DNA of 17,291 nt, taken from NCBI GenBank assembly GCA_964543275.1, contig CAZIWW010000016.1, forward strand, positions 1 through 17,291, written 5' to 3'. Under the pieces are notes generated by a model that was given only the letters and a program-made list of their open reading frames with translations, was not told the origin of the DNA and made no database searches. This document shows positions 1-6,813 of this stretch, in pieces. Numbering within the stretch: position 1 is the stretch's first letter; the number at the start of each line of letters is the position of its first letter. Source of the DNA: CAZIWW01 sp964543275 (lineage in GTDB: Bacteria; Patescibacteriota; Minisyncoccia; Moranbacterales; UBA11712). Position numbers and translations under genes: made by a program.

Positions 1-847
1 TAACCGCTCCTCCCTTAACTTTAATCTTTTCCAATTTTCTTTTCTCGCGTCTCGAGCGAGCCAGAGGAACCGCAAAACCCACTCCCTTAAAAAACTTGTC
101 CGCCTTTTTATCTACTCCTTTATCCAGCGTTGCTCCATCATAAAAACCGCTCACAACTAAACTCTCTTTAATTTCTCCTTGTCTCTTCGCTTCTTTCTTT
201 TTGAAATAAACCTTCTTCTTTTTTTTGATCTTTTTGGATTTGGGACTAAAAACAACGTCAGACATTTTTACTTTTCCCGCTTGCTTGCCTCCACTCTTTC
301 TCTCATCCGCATTCTCCGCATTTTCTCTAGATCCGCTTTCCGCACCATTTTCAACTACCTGCTTATCCTTCTTAGAAGCTTCACTTATTTTCCTTAAATG
401 GTTTAATTCCTTCCTAATGTTCATTTCTCCGGAAACTTTTTCTTTTTCAAGACCAAAGTCCCCATTGAAAAAACTGTCCGTGCCCAACTCTCTATTTTTT
501 TTATCGTCCTCAAGTTCTTCCGCGGGTTCGGCCCTCCGGGTATAAACTGGAGAATTCACTTCAACATCTGAAGTTTCAACAACGGAAGGATCGTCTATTT
601 TCCCTTGGACTAAAATACCAGCCTTCTCGATAAGCTTCCGGCCAACTTTGTCTTGGGTTACGATCATTATCTGCTTTTTCTTTCGATCCGCTTCTTTTTT
701 AAGCAGTTTCAAATTAACAATGCTTTGAAGTAAAAGAGCTCTTTTAGGCACAACAATAATGACCTCCGAGGCCTGAGCCTTTTTTACCCGATCGGCTATG
801 GAAGTTATTTCTTCGTCTATATCAACATAGAGAGTTTTGTGAGGCAT
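1..847 (-). CDS. Partial CPR-type protein with conserved N-terminal domain (baseplate-J-like annotation in relatives), C-terminus outside window
   Basis: The frame is open from an ATG at 847 to the window edge, giving 282 residues with no stop, so the C-terminus is missing. Residues 1-85 look like a compact alpha/beta domain: it begins MPHKTLYVDIDEEITS and contains VIIVVPKRALLL (29-40) and QIMIVTQDKVG (59-69). Residues 100-230 are low-complexity and highly charged (E, K, S, D), with a lysine-rich stretch near 204-221. I recall proteins with this N-terminus from many Parcubacteria genomes, where they are often labelled baseplate-J-like or hypothetical; the label is uncertain and no function is shown here. 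A large, possibly membrane-anchored C-terminal part would be expected beyond the edge. It lies about 120 bases downstream of the FtsA-like gene on the same strand. No clear Shine-Dalgarno sequence precedes the ATG. Confidence 0.75.
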   Translation of the reverse strand, partial: MPHKTLYVDIDEEITSIADRVKKAQASEVIIVVPKRALLLQSIVNLKLLKKEADRKKKQIMIVTQDKVGRKLIEKAGILVQGKIDDPSVVETSDVEVNSPVYTRRAEPAEELEDDKKNRELGTDSFFNGDFGLEKEKVSGEMNIRKELNHLRKISEASKKDKQVVENGAESGSRENAENADERKSGGKQAGKVKMSDVVFSPKSKKIKKKKKVYFKKKEAKRQGEIKESLVVSGFYDGATLDKGVDKKADKFFKGVGFAVPLARSRREKRKLEKIKVKGGAV

Positions 848-861
848 AAATGCTAATAGTC

Positions 862-947
862 GCGAATGATTAAACGAATGTATACGAATGAGAAAAATGT
901 AAAGACTAATAAATAATCCATTCGCCTTCATTCGCTTTACAATTCGC
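862..947. repeat. Inverted cluster of GCGAATG / CATTCGC hexamers-heptamers between two genes
   Basis: GCGAATG occurs at 862-868 and CGAATG at 875-880 and 885-890. The reverse complement CATTCGC occurs at 919-925 and 929-935, and ATTCGC at 942-947. The two blocks can pair to form hairpins in the intergenic RNA. It is one of several short A/T-rich repeat patches at gene junctions in this window; no T-run marks it as a terminator. Confidence 0.5.
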
Positions 948-967
948 AACAATTTGCATTCAACATT

Positions 968-2236
968 CTAGCTTTGCATCATTTTGACTGCCCGACGCAG
1001 CATACCGGAGAGAACTTTCTCCTCGCCCGCTAAATCCAGAGCTAAATTAGCCAGCCCCATTGGCGTAACATCCTGGGGATCGCGAAGAAGTCCGGTAACA
1101 TCTTCAATGTTGGCAACATCTTTAGGCTGAAGAAAACTGACGGTAGGCTGTTTGGCAAAAGGGAGATTTCTGATCCACTCCAAGTTCATCAAAGCTTTTT
1201 TTATTCCGGGCAAGGCTGATCCGCCTCCGCACAACAATATGCGGGAAGGTAAAAGATCGGAATCAGAGTATTCGCTCAAAGCCAATTCCACTCCCCCCAG
1301 CCACACTTGGCAGTCCTCTTCCAGCATTTTTTCTATCCTCAAGTCCATGTCTTTACTAAGATGGCCATAGCCATATTTAATTTTAAGCTGCTCGGCTTCC
1401 TCAAAATTTATATTAAGCTCCTGGGCCAATCTTTTAGTAAAAGCCCTTCCGCCAAGAGCAAACATCTTTGTTCCTTCCAGTCCACCGTTTCTTACTACGG
1501 CGATGTCAGTCGTTCCTCCTCCCACATCAATGAAGATAGCGCTGAAGTCAACAGTATTCTCCAGTCCCATAGATCTGGCTACTGCGTAAGGTTCGGCGGC
1601 AATGCTTAGGAGATCCAGATCCAGATCGTCGGCAATGGTCTGCAAGGCGCCCAAATGAACCATGGGAGCATAAGCGTTAAAAACCCCGATGGACACATCC
1701 CGCCCTTGAAACCCCAGCGGATTGGTTACCCGATAACCGTCGATTCTTACATCAATGATAGCAGCATTAATGAGCTTTACCTCAATCTCGCTATGACCTG
1801 TTTCCCAAGCCAATTGCTGGCGAATTCTGTCAAACGCCTTCCATTGAACTTTCTGGATAATATTTTTAAGTTCCGGTAAATCAATTCTGACCTCCGGCTT
1901 AAGCCGTTCGTAATGAACAGTGGTAGTTGACCCCTTAACCAATTCTCCGGCGATCCCCATAATGGTCTGCTCTATTCTCTTCACCCCCGCCATCTCTTCG
2001 GCTATGGCAATTGCTTGTTCGCAGGTATTTATTACTCCGGCAATATCGCTAACAGCTCCGCTCTGCATGTCGCCTAATCTTTGCCGGGCCCTTCCCACCC
2101 CTGTGACAATTCCTTTTTCTGTTTCTTTGTCAATCTTAAACACCAGGGCCTTCACTATCTCCGTTCCAATATCCAAAGCCAGCGCATGCTCCGAAGCGCC
2201 GCGCCCCCGGCGGAAAATTTTAGAAAAAATTCCCAT
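968..2236 (-). CDS. FtsA/PilM-like actin-fold ATPase (cell-division protein FtsA family)
   Basis: This is a 422-residue actin/Hsp70-fold ATPase of the FtsA-PilM group. The nucleotide-site signatures are visible: phosphate-1 LDIGTEIVKAL (21-31), phosphate-2 FIDVGGGTTDIAV (235-247) and the adenosine motif ILLCGGGSALPGI (333-345). Residues about 88-190 occupy the place of the SHS2/1C subdomain typical of FtsA and PilM. FtsA tethers FtsZ to the membrane; PilM anchors type IV pilus assembly. The C-terminus LRRAVKMM is short, basic and hydrophobic and could be a membrane-targeting helix, as in FtsA. No ftsZ or pil genes are in the window, so the choice between FtsA and PilM rests on overall resemblance and stays open. 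It has its own promoter (2274-2303) and a short leader without a clear Shine-Dalgarno sequence. Confidence 0.8.
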   Translation of the reverse strand: MGIFSKIFRRGRGASEHALALDIGTEIVKALVFKIDKETEKGIVTGVGRARQRLGDMQSGAVSDIAGVINTCEQAIAIAEEMAGVKRIEQTIMGIAGELVKGSTTTVHYERLKPEVRIDLPELKNIIQKVQWKAFDRIRQQLAWETGHSEIEVKLINAAIIDVRIDGYRVTNPLGFQGRDVSIGVFNAYAPMVHLGALQTIADDLDLDLLSIAAEPYAVARSMGLENTVDFSAIFIDVGGGTTDIAVVRNGGLEGTKMFALGGRAFTKRLAQELNINFEEAEQLKIKYGYGHLSKDMDLRIEKMLEEDCQVWLGGVELALSEYSDSDLLPSRILLCGGGSALPGIKKALMNLEWIRNLPFAKQPTVSFLQPKDVANIEDVTGLLRDPQDVTPMGLANLALDLAGEEKVLSGMLRRAVKMMQS

Positions 2237-2273
2237 AGAAAAAATGGTTTTGTTTTAATCCCGTAACAATGTT

Positions 2274-2303
2274 ATTATATCACAGAAAAATAAAGAGTGG
2301 CAA
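2274..2303 (-). promoter_or_regulatory. Promoter of the FtsA-like gene (extended -10)
   Basis: Reading the minus strand, TTGCCA (2303-2298) is followed after 18 bases by TATAAT (2279-2274), preceded by TG one base away (TGATATAAT, 2282-2274). This is a strong sigma-70-type extended -10 promoter, about 38 bases before the ATG at 2236. The 20 bases at 2271-2290 match 18 of 20 with those at 16241-16260 upstream of secD. Confidence 0.7.
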
Positions 2304-2578
2304 CAAGCCGTTCAAAGAAAATAATGTGCCTATTAAAAAAATATTTGGAGGAAAATTACAGGTTTTGCGACTAGTTTAGTTAGTCTAGTCGGAATTTCCA
2401 CGCTGCTCTTTTGATAATAATCCTCATTTTAAAAACCAAAACCATAAACTGCTTAAAAAGTGTATGGTTATTCCCCAGTAGAGGAGTTTGCTAAGCTTGG
2501 TCAACTCTTTTTATTTTCCTCCTTACCGTTTCTAGTCAAAATCTCTAATTTAATTCAAAAATTTTTAATTCAAAAATA
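2304..2578. other. Intergenic stretch between the PaaX-like and FtsA-like genes
   Basis: No long ORF is present. It holds one possible 26-codon hydrophobic ORF (2424-2504, minus), a strong Shine-Dalgarno-like TAAGGAGG (minus, 2525-2518), and a perfect 7-bp hairpin, CGACTAG at 2368-2374 and CTAGTCG at 2385-2391 with a 10-base loop. The hairpin has no T-run on either side, so I do not call it a terminator. The part near 2540-2577 is A/T-rich with repeated AATTCAAAAAT. Confidence 0.6.
2424..2504 (-). CDS. Possible 26-residue hydrophobic mini-protein
   Basis: A TTG codon at 2504 opens 26 codons ending in TGA at 2424. The peptide is almost entirely hydrophobic after residue 5: LLYWGITIHFLSSLWFWFL, enough for one membrane span, with lysines at positions 3, 6 and 26. 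A strong TAAGGAGG lies upstream, but 13 bases separate it from the TTG, which is longer than usual, and there is no ATG or GTG. A minus-strand promoter overlapping the 2579-2612 palindrome would transcribe it. It could equally be chance, since short A/T-rich ORFs are often hydrophobic. Confidence 0.2.
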   Translation of the reverse strand: MTKLSKLLYWGITIHFLSSLWFWFLK

Positions 2579-2612
2579 TGACCTATAATATGCGATCGCA
2601 TATTATAGGTCA
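2579..2612. promoter_or_regulatory. 34-bp perfect palindrome downstream of the PaaX-like gene (operator and/or terminator)
   Basis: The left arm TGACCTATAATATGCGA (2579-2595) is exactly repeated as its reverse complement at 2596-2612. The centre is ATGCGATCGCAT, the same 12-bp core found upstream of the neighbouring gene at 3306-3317. Each strand carries TATAAT inside the palindrome. On the minus strand TTGTTG lies 18 bases and TTGACT 15 bases upstream of it, so a promoter is possible. On the minus strand the RNA hairpin would be followed by ATATTTTTG, so it could also end the PaaX-like transcript. Dual use is possible. Confidence 0.7.
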
Positions 2613-2694
2613 AAAATAAACAAGTCAACAAATTACTCATAGAAACAATATGACTATATTCATTTTTATTCTCACTCACCTTTTACGCCATTAC

Positions 2695-3249
2695 TCACTT
2701 TAATCCAAAATGTTCTTTAAGGTGAAGCTCGTTGTCGATAAAATCCGCGACAATAAAGCGAACAAATTTTCTTATCTGATAAAACTCCACTATATATTCA
2801 ATCTCGTTATAACAATTAAAAGGATGCACAAATACTGATTTTTGAAGCTCATAAAACCCTAGCCCTTTTAAGCGAAAGCGCAAAATTTCACGTTTTCCCT
2901 TTAAAGTTTCCGGAATGTCAAATATAACAATTCTCCATTTTTCATCCCAATGTTTAGGCACTGCGATTTTCATTTCTTCAATATTGTAACTTAAGGCTTT
3001 TTCCTTGCCATTCTCTGTTAAAACCAGTGTTAGGTTTCCATTCTTTTCTTTTCTCTCTTCAATAAGCTTAGATCTGTAAAGAGATTTTATGGCCCTTTTT
3101 AGTTTACTACGATTAATCTTTCGCCACTCGCCAGCAATGGATTTTAAAATCTTAAGCTGCCGCTTGGGAGTACGAGAAACACCCAAAGCCACCCCGCCAA
3201 GTAAAAGTAGTAATATTTTTCTTTGTATCTCACCTGCGCCTCTAGACAT
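2695..3249 (-). CDS. PaaX-like transcriptional regulator: winged HTH plus Cas2-like ferredoxin-fold domain
   Basis: This 184-residue protein has two parts. Residues about 7-85 form a basic winged-helix candidate (QLKILKSIAGEWRKINRSKL and a beta-wing NLTLVLTENGKEKAL). Residues 103-172 match the Cas2-like fold of the PaaX middle domain: WRIVIFDIPETLKGKREIL, then LGFYELQKSVFV. The Asp of FDIP (D111) sits where Cas2 keeps its metal-binding Asp. PaaX-family proteins are repressors; the best inference is DNA binding. No cas1 or repeat array is present, so a CRISPR role is not supported. The ATG at 3249 has AGGA four bases upstream. Its candidate promoter carries a palindrome between -35 and -10, which suggests autorepression. 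It follows alaS on the same strand, with 126 bases between. Confidence 0.75.
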   Translation of the reverse strand: MSRGAGEIQRKILLLLLGGVALGVSRTPKRQLKILKSIAGEWRKINRSKLKRAIKSLYRSKLIEERKEKNGNLTLVLTENGKEKALSYNIEEMKIAVPKHWDEKWRIVIFDIPETLKGKREILRFRLKGLGFYELQKSVFVHPFNCYNEIEYIVEFYQIRKFVRFIVADFIDNELHLKEHFGLK

Positions 3250-3294
3250 AGTATCCTAATATATTTAACTCGCTTATATTAAATTTATATTAAA

Positions 3295-3329
3295 TTGACA
3301 TTTAAATGCGATCGCATTGTAAGTGTCAA
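3295..3329 (-). promoter_or_regulatory. Palindromic operator embedded in the PaaX-like gene's promoter
   Basis: Minus strand: TTGACA (3329-3324), a 17-base spacer, and TTTAAA (3306-3301, weak -10). The plus strand also starts with TTGACA (3295-3300), so the site is an imperfect palindrome: outer arms TTGACA/TGTCAA, inner perfect core ATGCGATCGCAT (3306-3317), with five bases on one side and six on the other. A further half-site GATCGCATTG lies at 3348-3357. The core overlaps the promoter spacer, as expected for a repressor site. Confidence 0.65.
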
Positions 3330-3375
3330 AACAAAAGCTGGCTAACTGATCGCATTGGTACTTAAGCAAAACGGG

Positions 3376-5199
3376 CTACTCCAGCACCGCTTTAATCCTT
3401 CTCACCCCGGCGCTGGAAGATTCTTCTTTGGTAATTTTAAATTTCCCCAGCTCGCCGGTGGATTTAACGTGAGGCCCTCCGCAGATTTCACAGCTTATGT
3501 CACCAATAATATAAACTTTAACCTTGTCGCCGTATTTCTGCTTAAAAACTCCCACGGCTCCCATTTTCTTAGCTTCGTCCAACGTCATTTCTTCGCATTT
3601 CACTTTAATATCTTTAGAGATCGCGTCGTTCACTAAATCTTCAACTTGCTTTATTTGCTCTGGAGTCATTTTTTCGCCGTGAGAGAAATCAAACCGCAAG
3701 CGTTCGGCAGTAATGTTTGACCCCTTTTGATAAATATGGTCGCCCAAAACTTCTCGTAGGGCCGCTAAAAGTAAATGTGTCGCTGTGTGAAGTTTCACTG
3801 CCTTATCACCGGCATCCGCCAACCCGCCTTTAAACATCCCCGCGCTGGCAGTCCGAGAGAGTTTCTGATGTTTTTTGAATTCTTCGCGAAAGCTTTCCTC
3901 GTTCACCGTACGATTATGTTCTCTGGCAATCTCCCGCGTTAACTCCAAAGGAAAACCGTAAGTAGAAAAAAGATAAAAAGCGTCCCGGCCGGAAATAACC
4001 TCCGTCTTGCGACTCTTGGCAATTATCTCTCTAACCTTCTTTAACCCTCTCTCCAAAGTTTTTCTAAATCCTTCTTCTTCCTCATTCAAAACCTTAATGA
4101 CTTTTTGGTTACAAACTTCCGGATAAATTTCTCCGTACATTTCCCGAACAACTTTGGCCACCTCGCCGACAAAATTATTTTCAATCCCCAATAATTTTCC
4201 CCGCCTGATAGCCCGACGGACAAGCCGGCGCAAAACATATCCCCGCTCCACATTTGAAGGCACAATCCCGTCAGCGACGATAAACACGCTGGCTTTCAGA
4301 TGATCGGCGATTATTCTCATTGATTTTTTCACCTCCTCGCTCTCGCCGTATTTTCTTCCTGAAAGCTTCTCGATTTTTTCTATAATAGGCTTGAATAAGT
4401 CCGTATCAAAAACATTTTCTTTTCCAGTCAGCACGGTCAGCGTTCTTTCCAGTCCCATTCCCGTATCCACATTTCGCTGGGGCATTTTTTTAAAACTGCC
4501 GTCCTCTTTTTTATTAAATTCCATAAAGACATCGTTCCAGATTTCCATCAGGCGAAAACTATCCACCAGTTCTTCAAAGGTCGCTTCCGGCTTGCCTTCA
4601 TCCGGCCGCACGTCGTAAAACATTTCCGTACAAGGTCCGCAGGGGCCGGTTTCCCCCGCCGGTCCCCACCAGTTGTCATCCGCTCCCAGTAAAAAAATTC
4701 TGGAATTTTCTCCAGCTTTCTCTCCCTCGCCGCATACTTCAGCCTCAAGACCGGCTTTTTTAAACTGCTCTTTCCATACTTTAATCGATTCTTTATCCAC
4801 GCCAGCGTTTTCATTTCCAGCGAATACAGTCACGTAAATCCGCTTGGGATCAAGCCCCAGCCATTTTCCATCCGTAAGAAATTCCCAACTCCATTCAATA
4901 GCTTCTTTTTTGAAGTAATCCCCCAGCGACCAGTTGCCCAGCATTTCAAAAAAAGTAAGGTGGCGGTTGTCTCCCACCTCGTCAATATCCACCGTGCGGA
5001 TGCTTTTTTGGGAATTAGCCAGCCGTTTTCCCAGGGGATGTTTCTCTCCCATCAGATACGGCACCAACGGATGCATTCCAGCGGTAATAAAAAGCACTGT
5101 CGGATCATTTTCCGGAACCAAAGATGCCGAAGGAATTATAGCGTGTCCTTTTGACTCAAAAAAATCCAAATATTTTTGTCGTAAATCTTTTGCCGTCAT
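3376..5199 (-). CDS. alaS: Alanyl-tRNA synthetase, minimal form lacking the C-terminal (C-Ala) domain
   Basis: This enzyme charges tRNA-Ala with alanine in the cytoplasm. From the ATG at 5199 it has 607 residues, against about 876 in E. coli. The class II catalytic domain is clear: MTAKDLRQKYLDFFESKGH start, RHLTFFEMLGNWSLGDYF (motif 2 region) and the motif 3 GMGLERT. The editing domain is kept, with zinc ligands H471 and H475 (HTATH) and C573 and H577 (CGGPH). These lie about 93 residues earlier than in E. coli (as I recall, 564/568 and 666/670), so a linker segment is missing, and the protein ends just after the editing domain with no C-Ala. Compact AlaRS of this kind is typical of CPR bacteria as I recall. 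A TTG at 5235 would add 12 residues not resembling the family; I prefer the ATG. No good Shine-Dalgarno sequence is visible. Confidence 0.95.
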   Translation of the reverse strand: MTAKDLRQKYLDFFESKGHAIIPSASLVPENDPTVLFITAGMHPLVPYLMGEKHPLGKRLANSQKSIRTVDIDEVGDNRHLTFFEMLGNWSLGDYFKKEAIEWSWEFLTDGKWLGLDPKRIYVTVFAGNENAGVDKESIKVWKEQFKKAGLEAEVCGEGEKAGENSRIFLLGADDNWWGPAGETGPCGPCTEMFYDVRPDEGKPEATFEELVDSFRLMEIWNDVFMEFNKKEDGSFKKMPQRNVDTGMGLERTLTVLTGKENVFDTDLFKPIIEKIEKLSGRKYGESEEVKKSMRIIADHLKASVFIVADGIVPSNVERGYVLRRLVRRAIRRGKLLGIENNFVGEVAKVVREMYGEIYPEVCNQKVIKVLNEEEEGFRKTLERGLKKVREIIAKSRKTEVISGRDAFYLFSTYGFPLELTREIAREHNRTVNEESFREEFKKHQKLSRTASAGMFKGGLADAGDKAVKLHTATHLLLAALREVLGDHIYQKGSNITAERLRFDFSHGEKMTPEQIKQVEDLVNDAISKDIKVKCEEMTLDEAKKMGAVGVFKQKYGDKVKVYIIGDISCEICGGPHVKSTGELGKFKITKEESSSAGVRRIKAVLE

Positions 5200-5246
5200 G
5201 ATAATTAAAATAAATCCACATTCCTTAACGCTCAAACTTTAATAAT

Positions 5247-5303
5247 TCAAGCCCTGCCAGCCGTATCTTTAGCAAAGACAGTAAGAAGTTCTTGCGCGGT
5301 CAT
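5247..5303 (-). CDS. 18-codon mini-ORF upstream of alaS (possible leader peptide)
   Basis: An ATG at 5303 opens MTAQELLTVFAKDTAGRA, stopping at TGA (5249-5247), 47 bases before the alaS ATG. Four of 18 codons are alanine. Its first residues, MTAQEL, echo the AlaRS start MTAKDL. It could be an alanine-sensing leader peptide, the remnant of a partial duplication, or chance. I see no attenuator hairpin between it and alaS and no strong ribosome-binding site. Confidence 0.2.
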   Translation of the reverse strand: MTAQELLTVFAKDTAGRA

Positions 5304-5359
5304 AACAAAAAGACTTTAAATTTATGACTCACGAATTAAGAATTGCGAAAATTTAAAAA

Positions 5360-6130
5360 CTAGGCCGCTTTCTTATATCCAGGCCGCTTCTCGAAGCAAC
5401 TTCGATAGACCTTATCTTCGTCCAGTAGACGATTGCCCATAAGCTTTTTAAATTCGTCATGAAAATTATCCGCCGTGATAGGGCAGCTTAATAAATTAAA
5501 ATCTCTAACCCGACTCAATTTTTCCGGCTTCCACCCTTCGAGGCGAGCAAAAAATTCCAAGTGACTAAGCTGAATAAGAGCTTCGCTAGAGAGAGCCTCG
5601 CCGTAATATTTCTTAATCAGGGAAACATCCGGCAACTTCTTGTCCTTATAAAAATCTTTAAAATTCTCCAACCATCCATCTTTAGTCTCGGCTTCCTTTT
5701 CGAAAACCTTTTTACTCAACTCACTCTCGCCGGTGATAATTTCAATATAACTCAAAAGTTTCCTGCGCAATCTCATAAATCCGGAAGTCCCTGGAAAATT
5801 ACTTTCTAAGCGCTCTTGGCTGGGGAATCTGTGAATATTTTTCTTATTAGGATTAGGAATTTCTATATTCCCCTTATTTTGCAGCTCGCGATTTGCCAAA
5901 GCTTGACCTAACAGCGGAGAGTTTAAAAGGATATGTCTTAAGTGATTATTATCTTCCAATATAAAGCTTGAGCTATTTTTAACTTCTTCTAGTTTATTTT
6001 TTAAGTCCTCAAACAACCTGCGAATAATATTTTTTTCGTTTTTGCTATAAGCTCCGCCCGCTTCCTCTGTGAAATATTCGAATGGTCTATTATCCAAAAA
6101 CTCCACATATTCTTTAATGCGTTCTATCAC
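5360..6130 (-). CDS. Unrecognised 256-residue soluble protein
   Basis: I do not recognise this family. The protein is soluble, charged and mostly helical by composition, with no signal peptide or membrane span. It starts with an amphipathic, acidic stretch (IKEYVEFLDNRPFEYF), has a polar loop rich in Asn and Lys (about 85-100, NIEIPNPNKKNIH) and ends GYKKAA. The start codon is GTG at 6130, with GGAAG about ten bases upstream. The frame stays open upstream to a TAA near 6215 without an ATG, so GTG is the best start available. A separate 30-codon ORF (6228-6136) ends five bases before it in another frame, so either the two are translationally coupled or a frameshift split one gene. Transcription probably starts at the 6270-6298 promoter. 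It precedes alaS by about 160 bases. Confidence 0.6.
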   Translation of the reverse strand: MIERIKEYVEFLDNRPFEYFTEEAGGAYSKNEKNIIRRLFEDLKNKLEEVKNSSSFILEDNNHLRHILLNSPLLGQALANRELQNKGNIEIPNPNKKNIHRFPSQERLESNFPGTSGFMRLRRKLLSYIEIITGESELSKKVFEKEAETKDGWLENFKDFYKDKKLPDVSLIKKYYGEALSSEALIQLSHLEFFARLEGWKPEKLSRVRDFNLLSCPITADNFHDEFKKLMGNRLLDEDKVYRSCFEKRPGYKKAA

Positions 6131-6135
6131 ATCGT

Positions 6136-6228
6136 CTATTCTTCCCGCGTTATGCCTTCTAACTGAATCGTATTGCCCTCTCTCATGCTTCTGGGTTCTT
6201 CTTCTCTCTTTTCCATTTTATTACTCAT
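6136..6228 (-). CDS. Possible 30-residue ORF in front of the 256-residue gene
   Basis: An ATG at 6228 opens 30 codons (starting MSNKMEKREEEPRSMREG), ending in TAG at 6138-6136, five bases before the GTG of the next gene. The peptide is very hydrophilic and charged. Near codon 18 a one-base shift would join it to the frame of the downstream gene, whose open frame upstream of the GTG reads QYDSVRRHNAGRIDDV before the annotated start. It is therefore either a small coupled ORF or the true N-terminus of the larger protein, separated by a frameshift or a sequencing error. Confidence 0.35.
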   Translation of the reverse strand: MSNKMEKREEEPRSMREGNTIQLEGITREE

Positions 6229-6269
6229 ATTTTTGTTGTTAAATTTAAACCTGTTAACTTTTCATCTTA

Positions 6270-6298
6270 ATGATAATCACTTTATGTGATCTTAGCAA
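6270..6298 (-). promoter_or_regulatory. Promoter with an inverted repeat in the spacer
   Basis: Minus strand: TTGCTA (6298-6293), a 17-base spacer, and TATCAT (6275-6270). The spacer contains the inverted repeat ATCAC (6276-6280) and GTGAT (6286-6290) around a 5-base centre, a plausible repressor site. The start of transcription would fall about 35 bases upstream of the ATG at 6228. Confidence 0.5.
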
Positions 6299-6329
6299 TT
6301 GTCATCAAGATAACTGGCAGAAATTAAAC

Positions 6330-6359
6330 GAAGGTTGTAACTTTTCAGAAACAACCTTC
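6330..6359 (-). terminator. Intrinsic terminator after the receiver-like gene
   Basis: Nine-bp perfect stem: GAAGGTTGT (6330-6338) and ACAACCTTC (6351-6359), with a 12-base loop. On the minus strand it is followed by GTTTAATTT, a modest U-rich tail. It lies 20 bases after the stop codon at 6380 and just before the next promoter, which fits a transcript end for the mnmA group. Confidence 0.6.
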
Positions 6360-6379
6360 TTGTAAGAGCCTTGGAGACT

Positions 6380-6793
6380 TTAACAAGCCATTGCCAGAAC
6401 CATTCTCGTCACTTCATCAGCAAAACTCATTAATAAAGCGCCGTTCTTACAAAAGTTAGGTCTGTGGGCTGCAATGGTGAACGGGCGGTTCCTGTCACAA
6501 GTCAAGCTAACTAAGCGAATCTCCGACATATAAGACATAATGACTATGCCTCTTACGTCACTACGGATTGAAAGTACTTTTTCGGCTAACTCGAAGCCGT
6601 CCGTTACCGTAGAAGACGACAAGCTAAAGTCAATAACTAGAAAATCCAACCTAGTTAACGACTTCGCCATCCTAATTACATCTTCAACACTGGAAATGTC
6701 ATGAACATTTAGTTTTTTTGACATTAACCGATTGTATACAGCTTTCAAGATAACTGGATTGCTCGCCGCAACCAATACAACATTTTCACCCAT
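6380..6793 (-). CDS. Degenerate response-regulator receiver-like protein
   Basis: This stand-alone 137-residue protein has the alternating strand-helix pattern of a CheY-type receiver domain: VVLVAASNPVILKAVYNRL (5-23), LDFLVIDFS (49-57), a DGFELAEKVL helix (65-74), then RGIVIMSY (81-88). D55 sits at the phospho-acceptor position and S87 at the conserved Thr/Ser. The acidic pair that binds magnesium after strand 1 is replaced by A9-A10-S11, and the lysine before the late proline appears as R111 (HRP, 110-112). Phosphorylation by a kinase is therefore doubtful; it may be a pseudo-receiver that binds a partner. No output domain or histidine kinase is nearby. A strong AAGGAGG lies nine bases before the ATG. 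It follows the coiled-coil gene by 20 bases, so they are co-transcribed. Confidence 0.6.
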   Translation of the reverse strand: MGENVVLVAASNPVILKAVYNRLMSKKLNVHDISSVEDVIRMAKSLTRLDFLVIDFSLSSSTVTDGFELAEKVLSIRSDVRGIVIMSYMSEIRLVSLTCDRNRPFTIAAHRPNFCKNGALLMSFADEVTRMVLAMAC

Positions 6794-6813
6794 TCCTCTT
6801 TCCCTCCTTATTT

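Noticed and set aside
225..545. 106-codon plus-strand ORF near the left edge
   Set aside because: It is the antisense shadow of the partial minus-strand gene at 1-847; its serine/phenylalanine-rich composition is typical of the complement of a lysine/glutamate-rich gene.
2368..2391. Rho-independent terminator at the 7-bp hairpin
   Set aside because: The stem is perfect but no T-run follows on either strand.
2695..3249. CRISPR-associated Cas2 gene
   Set aside because: The C-terminal fold is Cas2-like, but the protein has an N-terminal winged helix as in PaaX, and there is no cas1 and no regularly spaced repeat array in the window.
4548..4814. 88-codon minus-strand ORF
   Set aside because: It lies wholly inside alaS in another frame, and the alaS frame is clearly the real one.
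5200..5235. TTG start adding 12 residues to AlaRS
   Set aside because: The extension does not resemble AlaRS, whose usual N-terminus begins at the ATG at 5199.
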